Assembly (NCBI GenBank): GCA_035772785.1
Contig: JAOCPU010000040.1
Location: forward strand, 124,001 to 188,000
Reading direction: 5' to 3'
Origin: Phlebiopsis flavidoalba
Taxonomy: Eukaryota; Basidiomycota; Agaricomycetes; Polyporales; Phanerochaetaceae
DNA length: 64,000 nucleotides
The notes beneath the pieces are model-generated. The model worked only from the letters and a program-made list of their open reading frames with translations, had not been told where the DNA came from and searched no databases. The translations under genes and the position numbers were made by a program. Shown here in pieces: positions 1-11,399 of this stretch (the first letter of the stretch is position 1; each line of letters opens with the position of its first letter).

Positions 1-779
1 AGGCATTCGAGGGAGGCGGCATCGACTAACCAAATGAATATATCAGACACTTACCAATGCCCCAGTGAGGGCCGGGTTGAACAAGCATCCCCGCCGGCTC
101 ACAGTGTCAGCCGTGGCGCTACACGCCCCGCCGTGCGCCCGTGTCTATTTGCTGCGGGTGGTTACGTTCGAGTGCGTTGACCTCACGGCTGGTGTGTGCC
201 GCTCGTGACGCCGTCGCCGTCTCGCAGCCTGTCGATGAGTACGTTGAACTGTTGACGCACGACGAGTAACTAGATAAATAATAAAGTAAGCAGAAACCAA
301 CCCTAGTAGATGTTGATGATGTACTTATCTGGATTAACAGGCCTCGTTGCGCACTCATGCGCCGTGTCTTTGGTGCGACGTGACGTGACCCTGTAGCCTG
401 CGTTGACTTCGCGTGAGTAACTGTTGCCTTCTGTTATTGTTGCGTTGGGATGACGTATCGCACACAGCGCAGCACCACGGCGACTCGTCCCTCGTAGGTC
501 GGCCGCATGTGCACCTTATCTATCCGTCAGCGTCGGCTGGTTGTCGCGTCGTCGATGGGGCTCACCTCCATGGTCATGCCGTTGTAGGTCTCTCTCTGTG
601 CCTATGTTCTTAGTCTGCTAATGTGCCGTGTAGTGCCCGACGTAAGCGGCGCACGGCTGTGGTCGGCGACGTCCGTGCCGCGGTACACCCCATGTACTCG
701 TTCGCTGTCCTGGTCCTATGGTGCGTTTTGCCTGTTCTCTTGGTTCAGCGTTCGCTGACGTCCGCACTGGTGTGCTGGC
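1..779. other. Window start, no gene recognised
   Basis: I see no conserved protein, RNA gene or clear repeat here. Reading frames are short and overlap on both strands, as expected of moderately GC-rich noncoding DNA. If the flippase fragment to the right were complete, its C-terminal half should run into this stretch. I looked for the P-type ATPase hinge and the late membrane segments on the minus strand and did not find them. Confidence 0.5.
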
Positions 780-1440
780 GGTGCCCCTTGATAGATACAG
801 GGCGACCTGCCCCTCAAGCGAGCCGTGCGGCGTGCAGTCCGAACCATGGACGCTCTCGCCCCACGTCGCAGCGCGTCGATGCAGCGCGTCGATGCGCCGC
901 GTCTCGTCAATGTACGGTGAGTCGCGTCCGTGACGACGCAAGCCTCACTGACGCGTCCCCCCGTCGTCGTTGATGTTCCCGGGGCATGCGCACGACGCAG
1001 CCCGCCGCCGGGTACGTCTGCGTCTGCTTTCGTTTCGTCTCGTTACTGACTGGACACACAAGGGGGGACGGTGTACGATCCGCCTGTGCTCGTGCTCACC
1101 CACACCGTGGGAGACGCTGCACGACGCCGACCGTCGCATTCTCGGTGAGTTGCCTTGGTCCCTGCTGCTCGTATTCGGCTCGCCTCGCTAAACGGGCATC
1201 GACAGGGCCGTGCGCGACAATGGCTCTTCGTGCCTGCCCGCACCATCCAAGACAAGCGCGACGCCGGCCGTTGCGCTTGCACGGTGAGTTCGTGGGTCTT
1301 GTTCTTCCTCTTAATCAATGTCACAGGGCTTCCGCGCACGACGTTTGTGCGAGACCGTCGCCTCCTTGCGGTGGTCGACGCCTTGATGTAGTCGCGCCGC
1401 CCGTCTTCTTCGACCCCGTCGGTGCGTGCTCGTGTCCCAT
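780..1440 (+). repeat. Array of four exon-like GC-rich units
   Basis: Four units follow one another on the plus strand. Each begins after a CAG or AAG and ends at a consensus donor G|GTGAGT or G|GTGCGT, at about 914, 1143, 1281 and 1421. The intervening pieces look like 45-65 base introns with branch-like CTAAC/CTGAC before the acceptor. The last 60 bases of the units ending at 1143 and 1281 align without gaps (CTCGTGCTCACCCACACC against TTCGTGCCTGCCCGCACC), and the peptides are similar too (LVLTHTVGDAARR against FVPARTIQDKRDA). The unit ending at 914 shares the GATGCGCCGCGTC...ACG|GTGAGT end. This may be a diverged exon duplication in an unrecognised gene, or a repeat carrying splice-like motifs. 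I cannot name a protein. Confidence 0.4.
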
Positions 1441-1529
1441 TCGCCGCGACCCGCGTGAACGACCGTCTCGTCTACAACTTGCCACCGCGGCCTTGGGTAG
1501 CAAACCGACGCCGCGAGATCTACACAGTC

Positions 1530-4200
1530 GTCAGTTCAAAGTCCTGTCGTTAATAGTAAAAGACTTGCGCACCATTGAATACCCCCAACCCAAAGCGCCG
1601 CCGTGGTATGAACACGCGCGACGGCGGGAGCGTCCGACGTTTGAGCTCTTCAGCGTGACTCTCGATCTCGCCCGCCAAGCTCCGCCACGCACGCGACACT
1701 CTCGTCCGTCGCGGCCGCGGAACGTGAAGCCGACGTCCGCCGCGGCCTGCACGAGCGCCGCCTCGTCGGGGCTCTGCGCCTTGTACTCGAGCGCGCCCGT
1801 CGCAGGGGTCGCGTCGACACGACGCCAGGACTTGGACACCACTTGTGGCAGAGCGCAAGCGTGAGCCAGAAGCCGTTGCAGCGCGCGCGCCTGCCCGTAG
1901 TCGCGCGCGTTCGTGTCCGCGTTCACCGCGGTCGCCTTCGCGATGTCGCCCGAGAGCACCGAGTCCCTGAAACCGCCGGAGCACAGCCGTTCGCGAGCTT
2001 CACTTCCGCGGTGGCGGTGCGGGGTCGAGTGTTGCGAATTGGTCGACGGACGACGGGTCCCGAGCCGGGGACTTTGCGAGGCGAGCGGTTGCCAGTGGAG
2101 CCCGACGCTGAGTTCGCGCCGGACGGTGTGCCTGAGTCGCCCGACAGCCGCTTCGTGAGGAACGGATCCTCTTTGACAAATTCAGCGTCTCCTGGAGTTT
2201 CCGGGTCGCCCCTGTACTCCGTGCCTCCCAATCGAGCATTGAGCGGAACACCATCGCGTTCTGTGTGAGCGTGCCAGTCTTGTCCGAGAAAATGTACTGG
2301 ATCTGGCCAAGGTCGTCCGAGAGATTCCAGCTGCGAGCGAGCGTCGTAGTGTCGGTCTTTGCGTAGTACATCTCGTAGTCGAAGTAGATCCATAGAGCTT
2401 GGATCGTGCGTACGAACTCGATGGAGATGTAAAGGGAGATGGGGACGATGTTCTGGAATGTAATCAAGGCGAAGGCCCATGTTACGAGACCGTTGATGTG
2501 GCGGGTTATCGTCGTCTTGCGTGTCACCGTATAGCCATGGCGCATCAAGAGGGAAATACCCGCTGCTCCAGAACAGCATCTGCGATACCGAGGGCTACCG
2601 AACATGCATGCCAGAATACCCAAGTTGATGAAACTGCACAATATGAGCACATAACGCCCAGTGTTGATGAGCTAAAACTTACACTTGGGGGTTCATTTGC
2701 CTCTCGACCTTGCTCCGCTTACTCGGCGTATCACCAGAGTTGAGAACAATCTTGGTGTCTTGACCTGTGTAGAGAACGAGACCGATCGCCCACTGTGTAT
2801 TCCTCAGAACGGTTCCACGGAGAAGCATCATGTTGATGTCGATTGGCGACTTCTGGTTATCCGAGTCGACAACGGCGGCGTTCAGACGATACAAGTTGGT
2901 CTCTGGGCGATCACAGTCGATTCGGAACGAAGTATTCTTGCTCGCACAGGCTTGGGCGCTGCGGAGGTACGTGAGCTTCGAAGCAGCGGTGCGACTCTTC
3001 AAGTTCGTCTCGCCGTCGAGGTTCTTCGTCTCAATGAACGCGACGTTCTCCTCCTCAGACGTCGCGCAGATGAGGACATCCGCCGGAATTGATTCGTTGT
3101 CCATGATCTTGACAAAGTCGCCGACCTTGACATCTTCCCACGTGGTCATCTTCCAGTGCGGGCGCGTGCTGCCGTACTGTGGTGGAAGAGACCGCACGCC
3201 GGATTCGACTGGCTCGTCGTCGTCGTATTCAATGCCGTCCCACGACTCGCCGTGCTGACCTGCGCTCGGCCTGTGCACGGGCACAGGAACTAACAGCCCT
3301 CAGGAGGCGCTCCACTGAGCATGTCCGTACCATCCTGCTGCTTGGTACTGCCTCTGCCTCTGCGTCCTTCTTCTTTTGGCCGCCATGCTTGAACGAAGGG
3401 ACGAAACCGCGAACGCAAGGTCTTGCTTTTGGCTTCCATCGCATTCGGATTTACGAAGTCGCCTCCGGTTAGGACCCGCACCTGCGAATCGTTGACCTCC
3501 CCTGCCGATCAGACTGGTGCCGTTTGATGTCCTCGTAACCATCTTTGAGAGCGGTAATTGCGAGAACGATGAGAAGTGGGAGGATGACAAGTTCCCGGGG
3601 AGACGGTAGAAAACAGGGAAAAGAACTGCAGAATAGCAATCGCCAAGAAGAAAACTGTGGAAAAGTCAATCAGCAATTGTGTCAGGCACGAATGAAGGCG
3701 CGGGACTCGACGTCTCATTTCCCCCGCGCGCTGCGAAGCTGCCCGCCACGGAAATGAAAGAAATGAAAGAGGGAGTTGTGATGCTCACCAGTTTGCTACC
3801 CTCCTGAACTGCTCGAGGAGATTGCGGGGGATGAAGGTGATGACAGTGTACTTTTGAGGTGATAACTCCTTGTTTGTGCATAGACATGATCCTTTGTGAC
3901 GCGCTGTTTCTTGTCATAGTAGTCCGAGGGGAGCTCTTGGTGGACGCAAGACGGAGCGAGTCGTGGGGGACCGGGCTCGCGTTTACGCGAGAAGAGGGAC
4001 TCCGACGTTGAAGGCGGCGAGGTGTCGTCCCAGACGGCGATGCGGTTGGTGCGCTTCGACGCCCATGGTCGACGTCGGGCGGGGGGAGAGGGAGCACAGG
4101 ATGGCGGCGGGAAGAGAGAGAGGTTAGGGTGTGCGAATCGGTGGTCAGCATCAGAGTGGATGTATTCGGACTCGGGGCAGGCAGCGGTAAGCAAGCACAG
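1530..4200 (-). pseudogene. P4-type ATPase (phospholipid flippase), C-terminally truncated
   Basis: P4-ATPases flip aminophospholipids from the outer to the cytosolic leaflet in plasma membrane, Golgi and endosomes. The N-terminal half is clear on the minus strand: the start of the membrane domain (KYTVITFIPRNLLEQFRR near 3810-3860), TM1-2 (FFLAIAILQFFSLFSTVSPG, then ITALKDGYEDIKRHQSD near 3500-3680), the A-domain DGETNLK at 3006-3017, the phosphorylation motif DKTGTLT at 2264-2284, and the nucleotide-domain signature KAQSPDEAAL near 1750-1785. DGET instead of TGES is typical of P4 members. Homology stops near 1700. The hinge GDGxND and the last membrane segments are absent, so about half of a normal 1,200-1,400 residue protein is missing. 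At least three one-base shifts occur upstream, for example an extra A at 3591-3595. The start codon is uncertain. Confidence 0.85.
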
Positions 4201-4229
4201 GCGGCACCTATGTCATCATGTCCAGTCAC

Positions 4230-6127
4230 CCGCCATCCACGTCTGGTTCCGTTTCGGCCAAGATATAGGCCATATTTGGATAATCACTGCCCAATCGGCA
4301 TTCGCTCCCGGTTAGTTTTGTGCACAAAACCTACCGAATCCCGGCTTTGTCGGCGCTGACAAATACAGCGCGCCCCCTGGCGCTCTCGGAGCCCCCGCTC
4401 TCACCTAGCCGTATGCATCCGTAAGACGTCGGCGGGCGCACGCGTTTTTAAAACCTCAAAGTTGTTCGTAAATTGCTTGCAAATGTTACTGCGTTGATAA
4501 CCCTAGAGTCGAAGGCAGGACCTGCGTAAAACCAGCCGAAACACTATTAAAAGATCGAGTCAGCCTAAGTTAGACCGCCTGTCAGCCGCGCCAGCGACCT
4601 GTGCGAGCGGGATCCCTCCATGAGACCAGGCAGTGCGGCGTCGTTGCATCACCACATTTACCTCGCGTGCTCTTGGACATAATTGGGACATAGGCTTTTG
4701 TGTAGAGTTTTTGGAAATTTCTGCTTCCATGGGGTTAATTACCCCATACTATCATCTTAACAGCGTACCTGAGAAGTATCACTTACTCGCTGAACCTGTC
4801 AGACCCGGGCCTTCGATATCACTCACGCGAACTCCTCATCACGATGAATGCGCAGCGCCGGAACTTTGCAAAGGCGGTGCAGCATGCTGTGTATATAATT
4901 CAGGGAGGATCTTCCCGCGTTTCATGCCACTCGCCTGACTTTACTTTCCGCGCTTTTGTAGGAAGCATATCAACCTAAGCTATGAAGACAATGGTCGTTT
5001 TATTTTAACCATATACATAACTGGCGTAGTTTCTCGCAAGTCGGTCTGCATTTATTCACGTCTCGCACATCATAGACGGTTGCTAGTATTATCACACCAC
5101 GCATCAACAGTGGGCTACGCTCAAACGTACGCCGTCGAAGCATCGCTAAGCAACTCAACCTTGACTACATTTCCCCGGCACACACTTCAGTGATGCATAT
5201 TTGATGTAAGGGCATCCATTTCGTAAAGCGTAGCTGCTACTGCAATGTACGAACCCGAAAGCCGACGAAGTATACCTATCATAAAGATATTATGATATGG
5301 AATTTCGGATCGACTGTTATCCGAATGCAGTCTTGTATTATCGTCTACTACGGAGGCCACAAAGATTGACAAAGATACAGGAAATCGCGAATGTCGCCTA
5401 TTTTACTATCATCCGAGCTGTCTTGAAGAGGATATCTAGTTATGCATCTATCCATCTCAGCATTACCCGACGACTGCTGTACATAGCTCTTCCTCTTCTA
5501 CCGGAAAGATCGGCCCAAATTTTTCTTGCCATGACTTCAAGCCCTGTTCCGGATTGTCGAGTTTTTTCTAAATCAAGCTTAAGTTGCTGCCGCTGAGCAA
5601 CGTAACGATGGATTGGCGGCTTGGCTAAACTGAACGCCAGCGCATCGCTCTATCTCAAACTTTGTGGCGTTCTATCTCGTTTCCAGCGAGCTCGAGATGG
5701 CGTTTTCTGGCCCCAAGAGTGCTGTATGTTTGATAACCGGGTCGCTCGTTGCTCCCGGCGGCGACTTGACTTCGATGATTCGAATATCTCAGAACATAAC
5801 ATCGGGCGTATGAATGGAAAAACAGTCGGTGCACTCAGCGACGGACAGAAGACTATTCACCTCATGAAAGTAAATGTAATCATTACAATTGCATACCGTG
5901 CTCGATCATGCAGTTCGCGTGGTTGGAATAAGGCGAAACTGTCATTAAGGGTTACCACTAGAAGACACAGATAAACCGAGCGACGCTTCGACACAAGATC
6001 CTAGAAATGTATATGATATCAACACAAGTGACAGCGTTCGCGGCTGAGTTCAACATCAAGCCCGTAAAGTCCATAAAGCAAGCCAAGAGAGAGATAAAAT
6101 GAAACAGGATATACTCGGAGCAGAGGC
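4230..6127. other. Intergenic, no gene recognised
   Basis: This 1.9 kb stretch between the flippase 5' end and the glycoprotein 3' end is richer in A+T than its flanks. It holds only short frames without recognisable motifs. No RNA gene or repeat stood out. The part near 4200-4400 may contain the flippase promoter. Confidence 0.5.
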
Positions 6128-7505
6128 CTACGCGAAGAAGTACGACAGCGAGGACGACACCTGCGACGGTGGCGAACGCAGAGCTCGTTGAGCGCACCGG
6201 CGCCGTTGTTCTGGGTAGCGCCGGTAGCCGACGCGGAGGCGGAAGTGCTCGAGCCTGTGCGAGTAGCAGTGCTGGACGCAGCGCCAGACTTGCCAGACGT
6301 TGCGCCCGTGGCAGCAGAGCCCGACGCGGAGCCGGTCGAAGAGGCGCCCGCGGTAGTCGACGCCACCGGAGGCGGTGACGGAGGCAAGGGCAGCGAAGAG
6401 GTCAGACGACTGGTAGGTCACGCAGTTTTCGACGACGAGGGGATAGGCGCGGTGAAGGGGATAGAGGTAATGGGGCCGAGAGACTCGGGGGGCTGAGTGT
6501 AGGTGACGGTCTGGCCGTTCGAGGTGTACTCGCCGACGAAGTACTGGTTCTCGGAGTCACACATCTCGAAAACGCCGTTTTGTGGCTTGGTTTGGGGCAA
6601 ACGTAGTTGATACCAACACGGTCGAGGCGGTTGTAGCAGTAGCGTCCGGCGTTGGGGTCCTTGGGGTCTCGCAAGCCTTGAAGCAAGACAAGTTTGGCAC
6701 CAATGAAGCTGAGTGAATGTTAGGTTTTGCGCATACAAGGAGTCAGTATGATCGTACTTTGTGCCATTCCTCGACCTGGGTGAAGGTGTTGTTGTCGCCG
6801 GAGCCACTCATGGGAAGGTTGTTCGAGAAAAGAAGGACCTCCGAGAGGGTTGCCGCGCTATTGACTCCCGTGAGAATTTGACAACCCTTGACCTCGCACA
6901 AAGGAACTCACCAAATCGGCACCATGGGGATCGAGCTCACCACCAAAGTCATCGGGAGTCAGGTTGAGCTTGGTCTGGTCGAGGAACGCGATGACCTCGA
7001 GGTAAGAGGGGGCGCGAAGGAACTGCACGCCAGTAATAGCACCTCCTGGATCAGACGGGTTCCCCGGCCGGGCTTTCGTGCACCACGCGACTTCCTCGCC
7101 CTCAGAGTCGCCAATGGTGGTGGGACCAGTGGGAGGAGCCCAAACACACCAGTCTTGACATAAACTCTGAGAACTCTGATGCAAACCGATAAAGGTCCGA
7201 AATAAACGCACCATCGACAGCGTTCACGAAAGCGGTCTGGCAAAGCGAGCTCTGTCCCTCGGTGGTCGAGTTACAGATGTTGTATCCGCTCTGGGCACCA
7301 CGAGTACCCTGGTTGGGGTCGACTTGGTAGGGCTAAGAGTACTGTAAGCCACATGCAAACCCAAGAAAAGTGATCAATGTACAATTCCAGTTGGGTAAGA
7401 GAAGTGCTTGTCAGTGAGGGGTTCAGTGCCGGTTGGGTCGAACGAGGACTGGGCGACGGCGACGGTGGCGACGGCCAAGGCGGTTGAAAGAGCGACGCGG
7501 AACAT
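6128..7505 (-). CDS. Secreted GPI-type glycoprotein, 'macrofage activating glycoprotein' family, copy 1
   Basis: The start at 7505 gives a signal peptide (MFRVALSTALAVATVAVAQ) followed by SSFDPTGTEPLTDKHFSYP. Further conserved blocks are DDWCVWAPPTGPTTIGDSEG, LDQTKLNLTPDDFGGELDPH, a Cys-containing block with AGRYCYNRLDRVGINYVCP, and ENQYFVGEYTSNGQTVTYTQ. A Ser/Thr/Ala/Gly-rich tail (likely O-glycosylated) leads to a C-terminal hydrophobic segment (FATVAGVVLAVV) that looks like a GPI signal. Introns are visible, for example 7333-7382 and near 7158-7208. From memory, this basidiomycete family carries the database label given in the call; its biochemical role is unknown to me. At least seven one- or two-base indels break the frame, such as an extra T in TTT at 6758-6760 (A on the coding strand). 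The paralogue at 20.3-21.6 kb supplies the expected frame. Confidence 0.8.
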
Positions 7506-7585
7506 TGTCCAAGAAACAAAAGGGGCCAAGGTCGTGAGAGGAGGAAGGGGGAGAAAAGCACTTGAACATTCCGCGAGGCAGGTGA

Positions 7586-7599
7586 GGCTATATAAAGCC
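7586..7599 (-). promoter_or_regulatory. TATA box of glycoprotein copy 1
   Basis: A near-palindromic GGCTATATAAAGCC contains a TATA element on the minus strand about 85 bases upstream of the start codon at 7505. That spacing is reasonable for a fungal core promoter. Paralogue copy 2 lacks an equally good match at the same place. Confidence 0.5.
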
Positions 7600-7619
7600 A
7601 TCACGCGTCACGGGTTCCC

Positions 7620-9311
7620 TTGACCGTGCCTGTCACCGCAAGCGGCCCAGCGCCATCTCCGACGGTCAAAATGAATTCATCATTCGCACTCCGCCAAAGT
7701 GTACACAGCCTCCGCCACATAAACTGAAGTCATGGTTACAACTCCGTTTAACCTACAATGATCGACCTCATAAAACATACCGATACTTTCTGTGTGGATA
7801 TTAGACACAACAGGCGCATACACTCCTCTTGCCCGACGTCTCTGACCAAAGGAAGGCCGTGCAAGGTGCACGCGGATGATTGCAACGACAAATTGGAACC
7901 ACTCCCATTCATCGGTCTCAATTCTGGCTAATCCGCAGCTGGTCGTCACCACAGGCCAGAATACAAATGGATATTTAAATGCCGATGGGCCGCGGCCGGG
8001 ATCCACTTGCAGATCGACGCCTCGCATAGCAGATTGTTAACCTTTCAAGACTGATTCTAGAGCGATTACAAGTGGTCGGGGAATTCAAGAAGTTGGAAGT
8101 GAACCTGACGAGGCTTGATCATAAAGTCAAGAAAAAATCGAACTGGTAATGTAGTAGTGCGAATATACGTATTCCTATACCCGATGTCTGTTGACATGTC
8201 TTCCTGACCAGCTTCGTTGCTACACAGGGCTTGTCACTACTCTCCTTACATTACATAAGGTAGATCTACATGTCGCACCTGTTCTAGATATTCTTGTCAA
8301 GAGTAGGGACGTCGTTCATTCACGAAAATGGGCGGAAGTGTGCCTCATTGAGGCTAGCGCGTGGCCATTTAAAAGGAGCAGACTCAGAGCTGTGCGCATG
8401 ACATCTCATAATTTGTCGCAATTCTTCACGTCTTTAAACAGCTTTAAAACACAGACTCACGGTGTTTTCGCTATGTTACAGTCTGTCTCGGAAGACACGA
8501 GCGGTTATGATTCTTGAAAGAAGGCTAGGCATCCGATCGCCGGATGCGACTGGTCTTGTCTCCGCAGTCGGCCAAGTGAGCTGACGTTCCAGCAAACTCT
8601 GCGGCTTGGGACTGGCTTGGGGGCGGCTTGAGTAAGATATCTCAGGCTGATTCATAGACATTCTGGGCATTTTGAGCCGCAGGAAATCTTGCTGTAATAG
8701 CCATAACGTTGCTTTCACAACGCGCCTTAGAGCAGAGTTCACCGGTAAGTGAAGTTGGTTTTAAGATACGATTGAAAGTCGCAATGACACGGTAGTCTAT
8801 CTTGTTTAGAACCATGATCCTTCTAACATTGATTGACCCAAGAAAGCTGTATGCGCCTGTCGTAGCTCATATATGTTCAGAATCGCCATGTGTACGTGCA
8901 TTATGGAAATGCAGAGCTATACGAATGAAACTCACGTGCCGCAACTTTCGATTGAGAGATAGATAACTCTGCACAAGCAGCCTATCATATAGATGCTTCG
9001 TAGTTGCTCAAGCTCAAGCTCGCTCATGCAGAGCTCGGTCGAGGGCTGGAGAGATAAGTACAGCCTCGGCAATATGCCGATGCCAGCCGGGAGCCGGGAC
9101 ACTGGCGCGCGACGCCCAGACAAGAGCTCGAACTTTGCACAAATCCGAGACCAACGATATGCGCAAAGTTTAAACAGTTTTCCCGCGCGTGGCTGAGTGG
9201 AGAAAAACACTGTGATACTGTACAGCTGACTAAGTACACCTTTCGTACAAATTCAACAGAAGTCCGTGGCGCTACTAATGATACAAGTCGAAGAGCATCT
9301 TCAAACCACGT
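7620..9311. other. Intergenic, no gene recognised
   Basis: About 1.7 kb separate the 5' end of glycoprotein copy 1 from the 3' end of the DUF1776 gene. The frames are short and none shows a motif I know. The left end should carry regulatory DNA of the glycoprotein gene. Confidence 0.5.
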
Positions 9312-11340
9312 CTAAATATTCACCGACCGTAAGTAAGACATCGAGACAATCAAGGGTGTCCGTCCCTTCTTGAGGCTGATCCACGACTCGCCAACACCTG
9401 AGCCTTCTGCGCCACTCTCGACGTCCGCGTCCGAGCCAGTGTCAGACAAAACCTCATTCTCAGAGTCGATAGGAGTTTCTTCTTGCCGAGGTTTGCGCAC
9501 GACGGATGCAGGCGTCGGGAGTCGGCGGCACAGGAGAGGGATAGGGAAGGCGAGGGGGAATAGGAAAGCAAGGCGTTGCGGACTGAGAGCAAATATGCAG
9601 GAAGGTTCAAGAGGGTGTCCAGCATGAGCGCGGGGAGATTGGCAGCTAGGGCATAGGTTCGTGCTACGAAGTGGCTTCTTAACATGATGATGTGCAAACG
9701 AGGATGAGAAGCTTACCTCCTGCACCGACGATAACCCTGTCTCCGCGGATATAAGCTCTCTCAGCCGCCCAAAAAACGAGATCGAATTGTGCTAGTTTAT
9801 GCGTGTTCCCTTTTGACCACCACTAACGACAATCGACGACATGTTTTTATTGATAAACTTGGATACGTCCGATGTTTTCCGCCCCAAGCCACGCTGTGCC
9901 TGGCCTTCGAGGGTGGAAGCAAACGCAGAGCCATACGCCGCCTTCTCCGAGACCGTCCAATCGTGTCATCCCATACTCAGCCGTTCCGGCTGTGGCCCTT
10001 GTCCACAAAGCACCGGGCACCCATATGCTGCCCACATCGACCGTCGAACGATACCTATTGAAATATGTCTCATGTGAGTGCGTCGTGTCGGTCAGCGAAG
10101 CTAGCCGGATCTCGCGTCGCAGCACGTCTGCGCCCCGGAGCGTCGCTGCGGCGCTCATCGCGTTGAGCAGCCCGCGAACGGAGAGGCCAACGCGTGCGTC
10201 GGTAGCGGGGAGGCAGAAGATGATGCTTCGTTTGGCGGAACCGGACTGCGCGCGGCGTCGCGCCGTGCACGTGAGAGGGTGAGGTGCGGAGGAGCGGGAG
10301 CCGGGCCTGGACGACTTGCAGTGGTGTGAAGTGCGTCGCTTGTAGGTATGCTGGGTATGTGTCCTGAATGCTGAGGTTCTCGAGAGGCCCAGGGGGTGGC
10401 GAGAGTTGTGCAAGTGGGAGAGTGAGAAGAGAGACAGACTGAACCCTTGTAGGTAGATTTGAGTCGAAGGATTGCTATGTGGATCTCCCGTCGTGCTGAG
10501 AGGGAAGCGTTGCGGTTCATTGTCGATGACAAGGAGCGAAGAAGTATGGTATGGTGGCAGGCTGTTCATCCGAAAACGTCAAATAATGGTTCATTCCCAT
10601 GAGGGGCTAACATACCTCGTTCGGATCGAGCACAATTGCCCGCACCATAGCCATGCGATTGTTGTCGTTCGACCTCCCTCCACGGCTTCTGAGTAGCTAC
10701 GCTGACTATCACAATGTATCCATTCTTTTCCAAGTCCTGGACGAGTGCCAGGCCGTACGGTGTATATCACCGCCCAGCACGGACTATGACACAATCACGA
10801 TATGAGCTATCCATCTCGGGCAGATGAATCATACTTACGCGTACCGACCACACTTGCCTCTCCGCTCAGCCGTCGTGGGCTGCAGCGCGAGTTCTGTATC
10901 TCCTTGTTCTGAATGACACTGCGTGGCGTAAGCGCATGCCACCATATCCCACCAGCACTCCAACACCTACCGAGGCCAATTCCCAGCTCCTGCAGTTTTC
11001 TTTTTTTCTTTCTTTTCTTTCCATGGATGTTCGCCGACCCAATCTGACGATCTCTCGAAGAACGAGAGGACTGGGTTCCCCCAGGCGGTGGTGGCGGAGG
11101 AGGTGGTGGCTTGGCACCTTCCAAATTGACCGATAGGTCGGTTTCAGCTTGATCTCAGGAAGTAGCGCTGCAGGCAGCGGACTGAGGCCAAACAGCGTGC
11201 TTGGACGTCCTCCGAGCTGGAGGCGTTCGAGTTAGACATTGCTTCATGCTGATGGCATCTGCTGGGGCGAATGCCTTGGGAAAACAGGTTTGATGACAAC
11301 CTCCTCGACATGCTGCACGGTAGGCCTCGATGTTCTAAAC
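9312..11340 (-). CDS. DUF1776 family fungal protein (SDR-like)
   Basis: The fungal DUF1776 family has an SDR-like fold and unknown function. In order on the minus strand: a proline run and a short hydrophobic segment ending VGVGVLVGYGGM (near 10930-11120); the Rossmann-like YGLALVQDLEKNGYIVIVSV (near 10690-10760); PATIPYF after an intron near 10560-10610; GPLENLSIQDTYPAYLQATH; KRSIIFCLPATDARVGL with AMSAAATLRGADVLRREIRL (near 10080-10230); the exon end RGDRVIVGAG; an intron at about 9667-9716; ALAANLPALMLDTLLNLPAY; and an acidic tail ending in GESWISLKKGRTP. Several indels force jumps between all three frames. The N-terminal 60-100 residues (11120-11340) are only tentatively placed, and the start codon is not resolved. 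No operon-like neighbour exists. Confidence 0.8.
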
Positions 11341-11399
11341 CGTAGGACGTGAAACATGGGGCAAGGTGAAAATGGGCACACGGTCAACGATGAGCTCGT

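Noticed and set aside
986..1864. Plus-strand frame of 292 codons
   Set aside because: It overlaps the conserved flippase exons in antisense and spans the splice-like donors at 1144 and 1281. It is open because of high GC content and has no motif.
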